This document shows, one piece after another, positions 14,206-20,167 of a DNA stretch of 24,355 nucleotides. Each line of letters starts with the position of its first letter. Position 1 is the stretch's first letter. A program made the translations under genes and the position numbers. The DNA comes from a virus. The stretch covers positions 1 to 24,355 of IMG/VR virus record IMGVR_UViG_3300034106_003642, one strand, 5' to 3'. Below the pieces are notes generated by a model, which made no database searches, had not been told where the DNA came from, and worked only from the letters and a program-made list of their open reading frames with translations.

Positions 14206-14216
14206 GGTTTGCCCCT

Positions 14217-14900
14217 TTAGTGAATTGAGCCCCGACGGTCGTCGAGACGGATATCGATAACGCGCCGGCGCGTGCCATGCGCTGGAAACCCGACGATCGT
14301 CGAGCGCTGGCGCTGGCAGAGCTGGCACGTCGCGCAGCTCACGCCGTCGCGCTGCGTGGCCGGGCAGATGACGACCGGGCGGCCGGCCGGCGTGGCCGTG
14401 TTGGTCGTTTGGGTCGACGGTAGCACGACGACGACCGGGCCGGCGCCAGTGGCCGCCAGCTCGTCGGCGTCGACTAGGTCGTTCGCGGATAGGTTCACAG
14501 TGAACCCCCAGCGGTTAGCGTGGCCGATCCAGCGCAGCGACTCGGCGTCGCGATAGTGCGAGTAGGTGAACCCGCGCCGGCCGACGTTGGCCGCGACGAG
14601 CTGGCCGAGCGCGACCGGGTCGACGGTTTGGCCGTCGCCGGGTAGGTCGCCGGCTTGATTGTGGCGCCAGAGCTGGCCGGCCGGCAGCGCGGCCACGGCC
14701 GCGACGAAGTCGGGCCAGAGCTGGCCGCGCTGGCCGGCCGAGACGGCCGACCAATGCAGCGCGAGCGGCCCGGCGGCCGCGTAGCACTCAGCGCGCATGG
14801 CGCAGTCGGCCGGGCACGTCGCGCGCTCGGTCGTCGAGACGGGAATCGGCCCGGTTTTCACGTTGGCCGATTTCGGGGATAGGTGCACGCGGTAGGTCAT
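14217..14900 (-). CDS. Conserved phage/plasmid Cys-rich protein (DUF7227-like)
   Basis: 227 aa, starting at ATG 14900 with AAGGGG in front and overlapping the upstream stop (ATGA). The protein starts with HLSPKSANVKTGPIPVSTTERATCPADC, and has one cysteine cluster near the N-terminus (C29, C33, C39) and a second near the C-terminus (C179, C189, C192, C195). Between them lie LWRHNQAGDLPGD (78-90), FTYSHYRD and TVNLSAND. I recall this family from phages and plasmids under a DUF label (I believe DUF7227). It resembles the Cys-rich gp88-type phage proteins. The two clusters could bind zinc or an Fe-S centre. The gene is firm; biochemical role unknown. Confidence 0.85.
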   Translation of the reverse strand: MTYRVHLSPKSANVKTGPIPVSTTERATCPADCAMRAECYAAAGPLALHWSAVSAGQRGQLWPDFVAAVAALPAGQLWRHNQAGDLPGDGQTVDPVALGQLVAANVGRRGFTYSHYRDAESLRWIGHANRWGFTVNLSANDLVDADELAATGAGPVVVVLPSTQTTNTATPAGRPVVICPATQRDGVSCATCQLCQRQRSTIVGFPAHGTRRRVIDIRLDDRRGSIH

Positions 14901-15130
14901 GGCCGGGCCCCTTCCAGCTCGGCGGCCACGCGGCCGGCGGCCGGCGCGTCGAAACCGGCGTGCGGCCGGACGGCCACGGAATAGCCCAGCGCGCGAATAG
15001 TCGCCAGCGCGGCCCGGGTCAGCGTGCGCGTGCCGGCGAGCTGCGCCAGCAGCTCGGCCGTCGGGCACGCCGGGTAGATCGTCTCGCGGCCGTAAACGTC
15101 GCGGACGTCGACAAGGATCGACTGACTCAT
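14897..15130 (-). CDS. Small conserved phage protein of unknown function
   Basis: 77 aa, starting at ATG 15130 with GAAGGGGG upstream and overlapping the next gene by ATGA. The sequence SILVDVRDVYGRETIYPACPTAELLAQLAGTRTLTRAALATIRALGYSVAV has a beta-strand/helix pattern that I have seen in other short phage/plasmid proteins (DVYG..TIYPAC, then a helix ending in ALGY.V.V). The spelling of Leu, Glu and Ala codons is almost wholly GC-rich, as in its neighbours. No function known. Confidence 0.8.
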   Translation of the reverse strand: MSQSILVDVRDVYGRETIYPACPTAELLAQLAGTRTLTRAALATIRALGYSVAVRPHAGFDAPAAGRVAAELEGARP

Positions 15131-15393
15131 GCCCGGCCCCCTTCCAGCTCGCGCGCGGCCGTGGCTTGCGCGATTTCCAGCTCCAGCAGCTCGGCGGCCG
15201 CCGTCCACGCGGTCGCGTCGAACTCGACGCCGGCGTAAATCGGTTTCTTCAGCTCGGCGAACACGGCCGGCAGCAGGCGCTGCACGGCCGCGTCCCAATG
15301 GCCGCGCTCGACGAAGTCGGCCAGCGCGGCAGCGCGCGCGGTTTCGGTCGCGCGGTCGTTGAACACGGCGACGGCAATTTGTTGCATTTTCAT
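15127..15393 (-). CDS. Alanine-rich small protein of unknown function
   Basis: 88 aa, starting at ATG 15393 after CCGAAGGGGCAAACC, a leader shared with other genes in this operon. The sequence begins MKMQQIAVAVFNDRATETARAAALADFVERGHW and is predicted helical throughout. The end overlaps the next gene (ATGA). No family is recognised. It follows DUF932 and an intergenic hairpin. Confidence 0.78.
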   Translation of the reverse strand: MKMQQIAVAVFNDRATETARAAALADFVERGHWDAAVQRLLPAVFAELKKPIYAGVEFDATAWTAAAELLELEIAQATAARELEGGRA

Positions 15394-15412
15394 GGTTTGC
15401 CCCTTCGGTTAT

Positions 15413-15435
15413 GGCCCGGCCGAGCTGGCCGGGCC
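15413..15435 (-). other. Intergenic hairpin after the DUF932 gene
   Basis: A perfect 9-bp stem GGCCCGGCC / GGCCGGGCC closes a GAGCT loop between the DUF932 stop and the leader of the next gene. There is no T-tract, so it is not a classical terminator. It matches two other hairpins in the same operon. Confidence 0.7.
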
Positions 15436-15443
15436 GGGTTGAT

Positions 15444-16535
15444 TTAGGCCACCTCGACGAGGTCGAGCAGATCGCCGGCCGTCGTTTCGAATTCGACCCG
15501 CTCGGCCGTCCACGGGATCGAACGCGCGTACGCGGTCGCGCCGGTGACGACGTCCCACAGCGACTCGATCGGGCGGCCCTCGTCGGCCATATGTGCGGCC
15601 GCGACGCGCTGGCCGACCTTCGGCCCGAAGCGCTTCGCCAGAAAATCCTCGACCTTGTCGACCTTCGATCGCTGCGCGCCGACTAGCACGCGCTCGACCG
15701 AACCGGCGCTGGCTTGCGAATAGGCCAGCAGCGCCGGCGCGACTTCCTCGACAAACCGATCGGGCGCGCTGGCCGTGTGACGGATAGCGATTTCTTCCAG
15801 CTCATGCGCGCCCCAAACGATGCGATTAGCGCAGACATAGTCGAAGAGGAAGGTTTTCACGCGCAGCGTGCCGGCGCCGACTTCGGAGTTACTGACGAAA
15901 AACCCGCGCGCCAGCGTGCCGGTTTGGCCGTCTCGGCGGCCGGGCAGCTCGATGCGGTTTGTCTCGTCGGCCAAGAAAACGAACATATCGCGGTCGCCAG
16001 CGTAGAGGGTCGTATTGGCCGACGTGACGACGTCGAGCGCCTCGCCGAACATGCCCGGCACGCGGAAGTCGCCGGTCACGCCGTCGCCGAACCGGTCGAC
16101 GAGCGCGTCGACGACGTCGCCATTCCAGATGCGGCCATATCGCGGCCCGGTCATGGCGCGCAGCGTCGCGTCGCCGTTTTTGGTCAGCAGTACGCCGACG
16201 TCCATTGCGTCGCGCTCGACGTGAAACCCGTAGTTCAGGCAGTCGGCCGCGACCGGCGCCGGCAGCGTGCGAAGGTACGCGGCCGGCGCGCCGACGAGCT
16301 GCGCGGCTTGCCCCATCGCCCAATTGGTCGGCGCGAAACCGTAACCGCTCGGCCCTTCGATCATCAGGCCGGCCGCGCCGTCGGGCACGGCCCGGAGCTG
16401 GCGCGAGCTGACGACGGCCGCGCGGCTGATAGCGCGCTCGGCGTGAAACTTCGCGGCCATCGCCGTCAGCGACGTGAAGCGCTCTTCCTCGGGACGAGTG
16501 GCCCATTGTTTGGATGCTTGCATGAGTGTGGACAT
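15444..16535 (-). CDS. DUF932-family phage/plasmid-like protein
   Basis: 363 aa, starting at ATG 16535 with GGAG nine bases upstream; an earlier frame to 16586 lacks this site. The sequence fits the DUF932 family of phages and plasmids: a region around GPSGYGFAPTNWAMGQAAQLVGAPAAYLRTLP (quoted in parts), then NYGFHVERDAMDVGVLLTKNGDATLRAMTGPRYGRIWNGDVV, followed by FLADETNRIELPG, RGFFVSNSEVGAGTLRVKTFLFDYVCANRIVWGA. No catalytic motif is obvious. These proteins are of unknown function and are often found in accessory operons of mobile DNA. It is the largest gene of the GC-skewed operon. Confidence 0.9.
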   Translation of the reverse strand: MSTLMQASKQWATRPEEERFTSLTAMAAKFHAERAISRAAVVSSRQLRAVPDGAAGLMIEGPSGYGFAPTNWAMGQAAQLVGAPAAYLRTLPAPVAADCLNYGFHVERDAMDVGVLLTKNGDATLRAMTGPRYGRIWNGDVVDALVDRFGDGVTGDFRVPGMFGEALDVVTSANTTLYAGDRDMFVFLADETNRIELPGRRDGQTGTLARGFFVSNSEVGAGTLRVKTFLFDYVCANRIVWGAHELEEIAIRHTASAPDRFVEEVAPALLAYSQASAGSVERVLVGAQRSKVDKVEDFLAKRFGPKVGQRVAAAHMADEGRPIESLWDVVTGATAYARSIPWTAERVEFETTAGDLLDLVEVA

Positions 16536-16584
16536 AGTGAACTCCAGAGTAGTGAATTGAACAATCGACGCCGGACGACGTCCC

Positions 16585-16607
16585 AATGCGGCCAGCGCGG
16601 CCGCATT
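16585..16607 (-). other. Intergenic hairpin before the DUF932 gene
   Basis: A perfect 9-bp stem AATGCGGCC / GGCCGCATT has a 5-nt loop AGCGC. An outer inverted pair (ACGCCGG / CCGGCGT at 16568-16574 and 16611-16617) could extend it. It lies between the 61-aa gene and DUF932 and lacks a T-tract. Confidence 0.65.
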
Positions 16608-16616
16608 AGGCCGGCG

Positions 16617-16802
16617 TCAGATGACGAAGTCGGGATGGCCGACGAGCCCCAGCTCGGCCGCGACGGCCAGCAGCTCGGCGCGATCGCCGGCGCGCAGCGC
16701 AGCGCGGATCAGAGCTGACAGGCCGAGCGCGGCCGCCGTGGTGTTGCCGATGGCCGCGTGAATGCGGATTGTCTTAACGTCGCGGGATTGTGATTTGGTC
16801 AT
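16617..16802 (-). CDS. Small protein of unknown function
   Basis: 61 aa, starting at ATG 16802 with CCGGAGAATCGAACC in front. The sequence MTKSQSRDVKTIRIHAAIGNTTAAALGLSALIRAAL continues with RAGDRAELLAVAAELGLVGHPDFVI. It is mostly helical; the KTIRIHAAIGNTTAA part is reminiscent of the short beta-strand plus helix of ribbon-helix-helix regulators, but the match is weak. It lies in the leftward operon between two hairpins. Function unknown. Confidence 0.72.
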   Translation of the reverse strand: MTKSQSRDVKTIRIHAAIGNTTAAALGLSALIRAALRAGDRAELLAVAAELGLVGHPDFVI

Positions 16803-16830
16803 GGTTCGATTCTCCGGTTTGGGTTGAGCT

Positions 16831-16853
16831 GCCCCGGCCGAGCTGGCCGGGGC
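16831..16853 (-). other. Intergenic hairpin between the two first genes of the operon
   Basis: A perfect 9-bp stem GCCCCGGCC / GGCCGGGGC closes a GAGCT loop. On both sides of this and the 15413 hairpin the sequence GGGTTGAT is conserved. There is no T-tract; an RNA-processing or stability role is possible. Confidence 0.7.
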
Positions 16854-16860
16854 GGGTTGA

Positions 16861-17088
16861 TCAGTAGCCGCGCTCGACGGCCCAGCTCGTGATGCGCTCG
16901 ATCGTCGACGCCGGCACGCGACGCGGTCGGCCGCTGCGGTCTTCCAGCTCGCCGGTCGCGTCGAGCGCGGCCAGCGACGCCGAATAGTGCGTGCCCCGGT
17001 CGTTGAAATCGACGAAGCACTCGGTCGTCTCGCCGGTCGTATCCAGCTCGACAAGGTAACCGCTGATGATGGTGGTCGCTTGAGTCAT
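16861..17088 (-). CDS. Small protein, first gene of the GC-skewed leftward operon
   Basis: 75 aa, starting at ATG 17088 with GAAGGGG upstream. A longer frame to 17169 includes the promoter region and is rejected. The protein reads MTQATTIISGYLVELDTTGETTECFVDFNDRGTHYSASLAALDATGELEDRSGRPRRVPASTIERITSWAVERGY (in pieces), a small beta-rich N-terminus followed by a helix. No family is recognised. It is the promoter-proximal gene behind the operator-like dyad at 17164-17182. Confidence 0.75.
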   Translation of the reverse strand: MTQATTIISGYLVELDTTGETTECFVDFNDRGTHYSASLAALDATGELEDRSGRPRRVPASTIERITSWAVERGY

Positions 17089-17140
17089 GGTTTGTTGCCC
17101 CTTCGGTTTGTTGCGTCGCGCACGATCGCGCGGCGGGGTC

Positions 17141-17182
17141 AGTGTCAGCGAACCGGCCGACCTTGTCAAGAATTCTTTTACA
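17141..17182 (-). promoter_or_regulatory. Leftward promoter with operator-like dyad
   Basis: On the minus strand TTGACA (17169-17164) and a weak -10 GACACT (17146-17141) are 17 bp apart, about 50 nt before the ATG at 17088. The -35 box is the right arm of a 19-mer (17164-17182) that is identical at 16 of 19 positions to the dyad at 6918-6936, including the block TTCTTGACAA. Confidence 0.55.
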
Positions 17183-17479
17183 TTCCCGACAATGCCGAAG
17201 GGTTATTATCGTTTGGCGTTGGGTCGTTTGGGTCGTTTGGGTCATGGGGCCGCCGGAGCTGGTGAACAGCTCGCCGGCAGCAGCTCGCGCAGCGCGGCCG
17301 CCAGCGCGGCCAGCTCGCGCGCTCGTTTGGGTCAGATTGTCGGGTCGTTTGGGTCATGGTTCGGTCATGGTTTGGCGCCCCCATGACCCAAACGTAAACC
17401 CGCGCCAGAGCTGGGGAAAGTCGAGGGTTTGGGTCGTTTCGGTCATGTTTTTAGCTAGAGCAAAATCAAAACCTAAAAG
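17183..17479. repeat. Non-coding control region with GGGTCGTTTGGGTCATGG repeats
   Basis: No convincing gene. Copies of a GTTTGGGTC-type motif occur at 17221-17247 (tandem), 17322-17334, 17342-17359 and 17431-17447, and another at 17660-17677. An inverted copy CCATGACCCAAACG lies at 17381-17394. On the minus strand each spells ATGACCCAAACGACC, so several chance frames begin MTQTTQ. A 30-aa frame (17446 to 17354, MTETTQTLDF...) just left of the LexA-type box lacks a ribosome-binding site. Confidence 0.6.
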
Positions 17480-17499
17480 TACTGTATAGAAGAACAGTA
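17480..17499. promoter_or_regulatory. LexA/SOS-box-like site
   Basis: TACTGT and ACAGTA are perfect inverted 6-mers separated by eight A/T-rich bases (ATAGAAGA), the exact CTGT-N8-ACAG geometry of LexA boxes of Gamma- and Betaproteobacteria, including the flanking TA/TA. It lies in an AT-rich island inside a very GC-rich region. The regulated gene is not clear: no strong promoter or adjacent gene is seen on either side. Confidence 0.6.
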
Positions 17500-17540
17500 G
17501 GGTAAACGAGCATGTCAGTCGCCAGCGATTGAAACTTGAT

Positions 17541-17706
17541 GACCTAATGACCTAATTGACCCAATGGGCCGCGCCGACGATCGGCGCCAGAGCTGGCGGT
17601 TTGGGGCTCGAAACCGGGCCCCGGCCCCCAGCTCTGCAAAAATCCAGAGCTGGCGGTTTGGGTCGTTTGGGTCATGGCCGGCAGCTCGACCCAATTGACC
17701 CAATGG
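17541..17706. repeat. GACCYAATT iteron-like repeats
   Basis: Direct repeats GACCTAAT (17541), GACCTAATT (17549) and GACCCAATGG (17558) are followed by GACCCAATT (17688) and GACCCAATGG (17697). The block GACCYAATTGACCCAATGG is thus present twice, about 139 bp apart. No gene is seen between them; the words CCAGAGCTGGCGGTTTGG also occur twice (about 17586 and 17644). Confidence 0.55.
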
Positions 17707-17733
17707 CCGACGAGCTGGCGGCCGGCAGCAGCT

Positions 17734-17768
17734 CGGCCCCGGCCCCGGCCCCGGCCCCGGCCCCGGCC
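17734..17768. repeat. (CGGCCC)n hexanucleotide microsatellite
   Basis: Five full CGGCCC units and a partial sixth, inside a non-coding GC-rich stretch. Such runs are prone to slippage and length variation. Confidence 0.8.
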
Positions 17769-17897
17769 GCGAGCTGGCCGGCCGTCCGGGCATGGCGCCA
17801 GCAGCTCGGCGCGCGGCCGAAAGGGAATGGAAAGGGCCCCGGCCAGCAGCTCGGCGGCCAGCTCGCGGCCGTCGGCGATCGGCCGGCAGCTCGGCGA

Positions 17898-17934
17898 AGT
17901 GAGCACTAACTGGGGCGGTTAGTGAGCGCTCACT
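17898..17934. repeat. AGTGAGCGCTCACT palindrome and a degenerate partner
   Basis: AGTGAGCACTAACT (17898-17911) and the perfect 14-bp palindrome AGTGAGCGCTCACT (17921-17934), 23 bp apart. They mirror the pair at 13623-13662, in inverted order with the TCG-side flank on the outer copy. Confidence 0.65.
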
Positions 17935-18177
17935 GGGGGTGCTGCGGTGCAGCATGGCCCCCCGGGGAGGGCCGGCGGCCGGCCGGTCACGAGCCGGTGG
18001 TATCGCAAAAATTTTTTTATTTTTTGCCAGAAAACCAAAAATCCCTTACGCTCGGGGGTGAGACGCCAAGAATCTGGGCGCGCGCGGTAAGTCCCTGCAA
18101 CGTCTCCCCTTTTCCCAGTGGGTCATCTGGGCCATTTCGGCCACCACTTTCAAGTCGCACCGACGTAAACTTAACGC
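17935..18177. other. Non-coding region upstream of the terminase genes
   Basis: This stretch has no supported gene. It holds a 6-bp hairpin TGCTGC-GGT-GCAGCA (17940-17954), a run of GGCC/CCGG, an AT burst with inverted arms GCAAAAA / TTTTTGC (18005-18011 and 18021-18027), an inverted pair GAGACG / CGTCTC (18060-18065 and 18101-18106), and GGCCATTTCGGCCA (18130-18143), which is inverted inside the terminase small-subunit gene. It is a candidate packaging-start (pac or cos) or regulatory region, unproven. Confidence 0.5.
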
Positions 18178-18666
18178 ATGACATTCAAGAGTCTTCCTCT
18201 AACCGTCCGAGAAGTGCGCGCCACCGAGGCGACGCTGGAGCGCATCTATCAGGCTGCGTTCTTGGGGTTGAAGAACGACGCACTGGCGCTGGCAGCAGGA
18301 TTACTGCCTGTCGAGTACCGCCGACTGAAAGAGCTTGACCAAATGGCCGAAATGGCCGAACTCAAGGGGAGGGCAGACAGTGAGCGCGAAAATAGCCAGC
18401 ATCTGCTCAACGCTGCCCGGGCAGGCGACGCCAAGGCCGCGCTTGCCATCCTTCAGCACACCCACGGCTGGGTCGCCAAGCAAGCCATCTCCGTTGAGGT
18501 CGACCAGCGCATCAGCGTCATCGACGCCCTGCGCGCTGCTGAGGCCCGCACCATCGACGGCCAAGTGACCGAGATCGTCGGGGCGCAAGTAATCGAACAG
18601 CAGGTGCCGACGCAGCTTGCCCGCGTAGTGAAGAACACGAATGCAGAAGCCCATCTACAGTCCTGA
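18178..18666 (+). CDS. terS: Terminase small subunit
   Basis: 162 aa. The assignment comes from its position directly before the large subunit (26-nt overlap) and its make-up: an N-terminal helical region (TVREVRATEATLERIYQAAFLGLKNDALALAAG), a helical oligomerisation part with MAEMAELKGRADSE, and LAILQHTHGWVAKQAISVEVDQRISV, the GWV-K-x segment common in phage small terminases of this type. It should recognise the phage DNA packaging site and load the motor. No Shine-Dalgarno is visible before ATG 18178. A -10-like TAAACT lies only six bases before the ATG, so this start or a leaderless mRNA should be treated with some caution. Confidence 0.85.
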   Translation: MTFKSLPLTVREVRATEATLERIYQAAFLGLKNDALALAAGLLPVEYRRLKELDQMAEMAELKGRADSERENSQHLLNAARAGDAKAALAILQHTHGWVAKQAISVEVDQRISVIDALRAAEARTIDGQVTEIVGAQVIEQQVPTQLARVVKNTNAEAHLQS

Positions 18667-20167
18667 CGACGAGCAGCTCCTGATGACCCGGCTGTGGAGC
18701 CCGGCCATCAAGGACGACCCCGAGGCGTTCGTGCTGTTCGCCTTCCCGTGGGGGCAGGAGAACACGCCGCTGGCAAAGTACAAAGGGCCGCGCATGTGGC
18801 AGCGCCTTGTGCTGCGCGACATCAAGGCGCACCTTCAGAAAAACCGAGGCCAAGTCGACATGGACACCCTGCGCGCGGCGGTGGCGTCCGGGCGCGGCAT
18901 TGGCAAGTCGGCCCTCGTGAGCTGGCTCATCCTGTGGATGCTGACGACCCGCATCGGCAGCAGCGTCATCGTGAGCGCCAACAGCGAGGCGCAGCTCCGC
19001 TCCGTGACGTGGGGTGAACTGACCAAGTGGTCGACGATGATCATCAACAACCACTGGTGGGAGATCAGCGCCACCAAGCTCCAGCCGGCCAAGTGGCTGA
19101 CCGACATCGTCGAGCGCGACCTCAAGAAGGGCACACGCTACTGGGCGGCCGAGGGGAAGCTCTGGTCGGAAGAGAACCCCGACAGTTACGCCGGCGTGCA
19201 CAACCACGACGGCATGATGCTGATCTTTGACGAGGCGAGCGGTATCCCCGACCCGATCTGGGCTGTGGGCGCGGGCTTCTTCACGGAGAACATCCTCGAC
19301 CGCTACTGGTTCGCGTTCAGCAACCCACGGCGCAACACGGGGTACTTCTTTGAGTGCTTCAACGCCAAGCGCGACTTCTGGCAAACGCGGCAGGTCGACG
19401 CCCGCACGGTCGAGGACACCGACAAGCAGGTCTACCAGCAGATCATCGAGGAGTACGGCGAGGACTCGTCACAGGCTAGAGTTGAGGTGTACGGCGAGTT
19501 CCCGTCCAGCGGCGACGACCAGTTCATCACGCCGGCCTATGTGGCCGACGCTGCGGCAAGGCCGCGCTACAAGGACGAGACAGCCCCGATCGTGATCGGT
19601 GTCGACCCGGCCCGGGGCGGCGCCGACTCGACCGTGATCGCCGTGCGGCAGGGCCGCGATCTGGTGGCGATACACCGCTACCACGGCGAGGACACGATGA
19701 CCATCGTGGGCCGGGTGATCGACGCAATCGAGGAGTACAAGCCCACGCTGGTGGTGCTGGACGAAGGCGGCCTTGGCTACGGTATTCTCGACCGGCTGCA
19801 CGAGCAGCGGTACAAGGTCGTGCGGGGCGTCAACTTCGGTTGGAAGGCCAAAAACCCGATTATGTACGGCAACAAACGGGCCGAATTATGGGGGTCGATG
19901 AAGGAGTGGTTGAAAACCGCTTCCATTCCGAACGATAGGGGGTTAAAGTCCGATCTGACAGGGCCTACCATAAAACCGAACTCCTCGGGTACAATTTTCC
20001 TAGAAGGCAAGAAGGAAATGAAAGCCCGTGGGCTGGCGTCTCCTGATGCAGCAGATGCGCTGGCAGTGACGTTCGCGTTCCCGGTGGCCCATCGGCAATA
20101 TGTGGAAAAGCCGTCGACTCGCAGTTACGCCAGTAACGGAGTGGCGACATCTTGGATGGGGGCTTGA
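18641..20167 (+). CDS. terL: Terminase large subunit
   Basis: 508 aa, ATG at 18641 overlapping terS. ATPase: Walker A SGRGIGKS (83-90), Walker B MLIFDE (193-198), followed by FAFSNP, the coupling motif. Nuclease (RNase H-like): V-D322-PARGGADS, VVLD374EGG and SPD469AAD472AL. Both halves are intact. This is the motor that drives DNA into the prohead and cuts the concatemer. The length and motif spacing are normal. Headful (pac) or cohesive-end packaging cannot be decided from the sequence alone. The stop overlaps the next start (TGATG). Confidence 0.97.
   Translation: MQKPIYSPDDEQLLMTRLWSPAIKDDPEAFVLFAFPWGQENTPLAKYKGPRMWQRLVLRDIKAHLQKNRGQVDMDTLRAAVASGRGIGKSALVSWLILWMLTTRIGSSVIVSANSEAQLRSVTWGELTKWSTMIINNHWWEISATKLQPAKWLTDIVERDLKKGTRYWAAEGKLWSEENPDSYAGVHNHDGMMLIFDEASGIPDPIWAVGAGFFTENILDRYWFAFSNPRRNTGYFFECFNAKRDFWQTRQVDARTVEDTDKQVYQQIIEEYGEDSSQARVEVYGEFPSSGDDQFITPAYVADAAARPRYKDETAPIVIGVDPARGGADSTVIAVRQGRDLVAIHRYHGEDTMTIVGRVIDAIEEYKPTLVVLDEGGLGYGILDRLHEQRYKVVRGVNFGWKAKNPIMYGNKRAELWGSMKEWLKTASIPNDRGLKSDLTGPTIKPNSSGTIFLEGKKEMKARGLASPDAADALAVTFAFPVAHRQYVEKPSTRSYASNGVATSWMGA

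Noticed and set aside
17354-17446. 30-aa minus-strand frame MTETTQTLDF... just left of the LexA-type box
   Set aside because: It has no ribosome-binding site and its start is explained by the ATGACCSAAACGACC repeat. It is kept in mind only because of its position beside the box.
17512-17532. Six-codon ATG frame right of the LexA-type box as a leader peptide
   Set aside because: It is too short, has no clear promoter or ribosome-binding site, and no gene lies downstream for it to control.
17544-17906. Minus-strand frame of 120 aa with GRGRGRGRG run
   Set aside because: It is driven by the CGGCCC microsatellite and repeats, lacks a Shine-Dalgarno sequence, and has no protein-like composition.
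17922-18338. Plus-strand frame of 138 aa overlapping terS
   Set aside because: It starts inside a palindrome, crosses the AT burst and overlaps terS out of frame; its composition is not protein-like.
18518-19384. Minus-strand 288-aa frame opposite terS/terL
   Set aside because: It is a mirror frame of two firmly identified genes in GC-rich DNA, with no motifs or ribosome-binding site.
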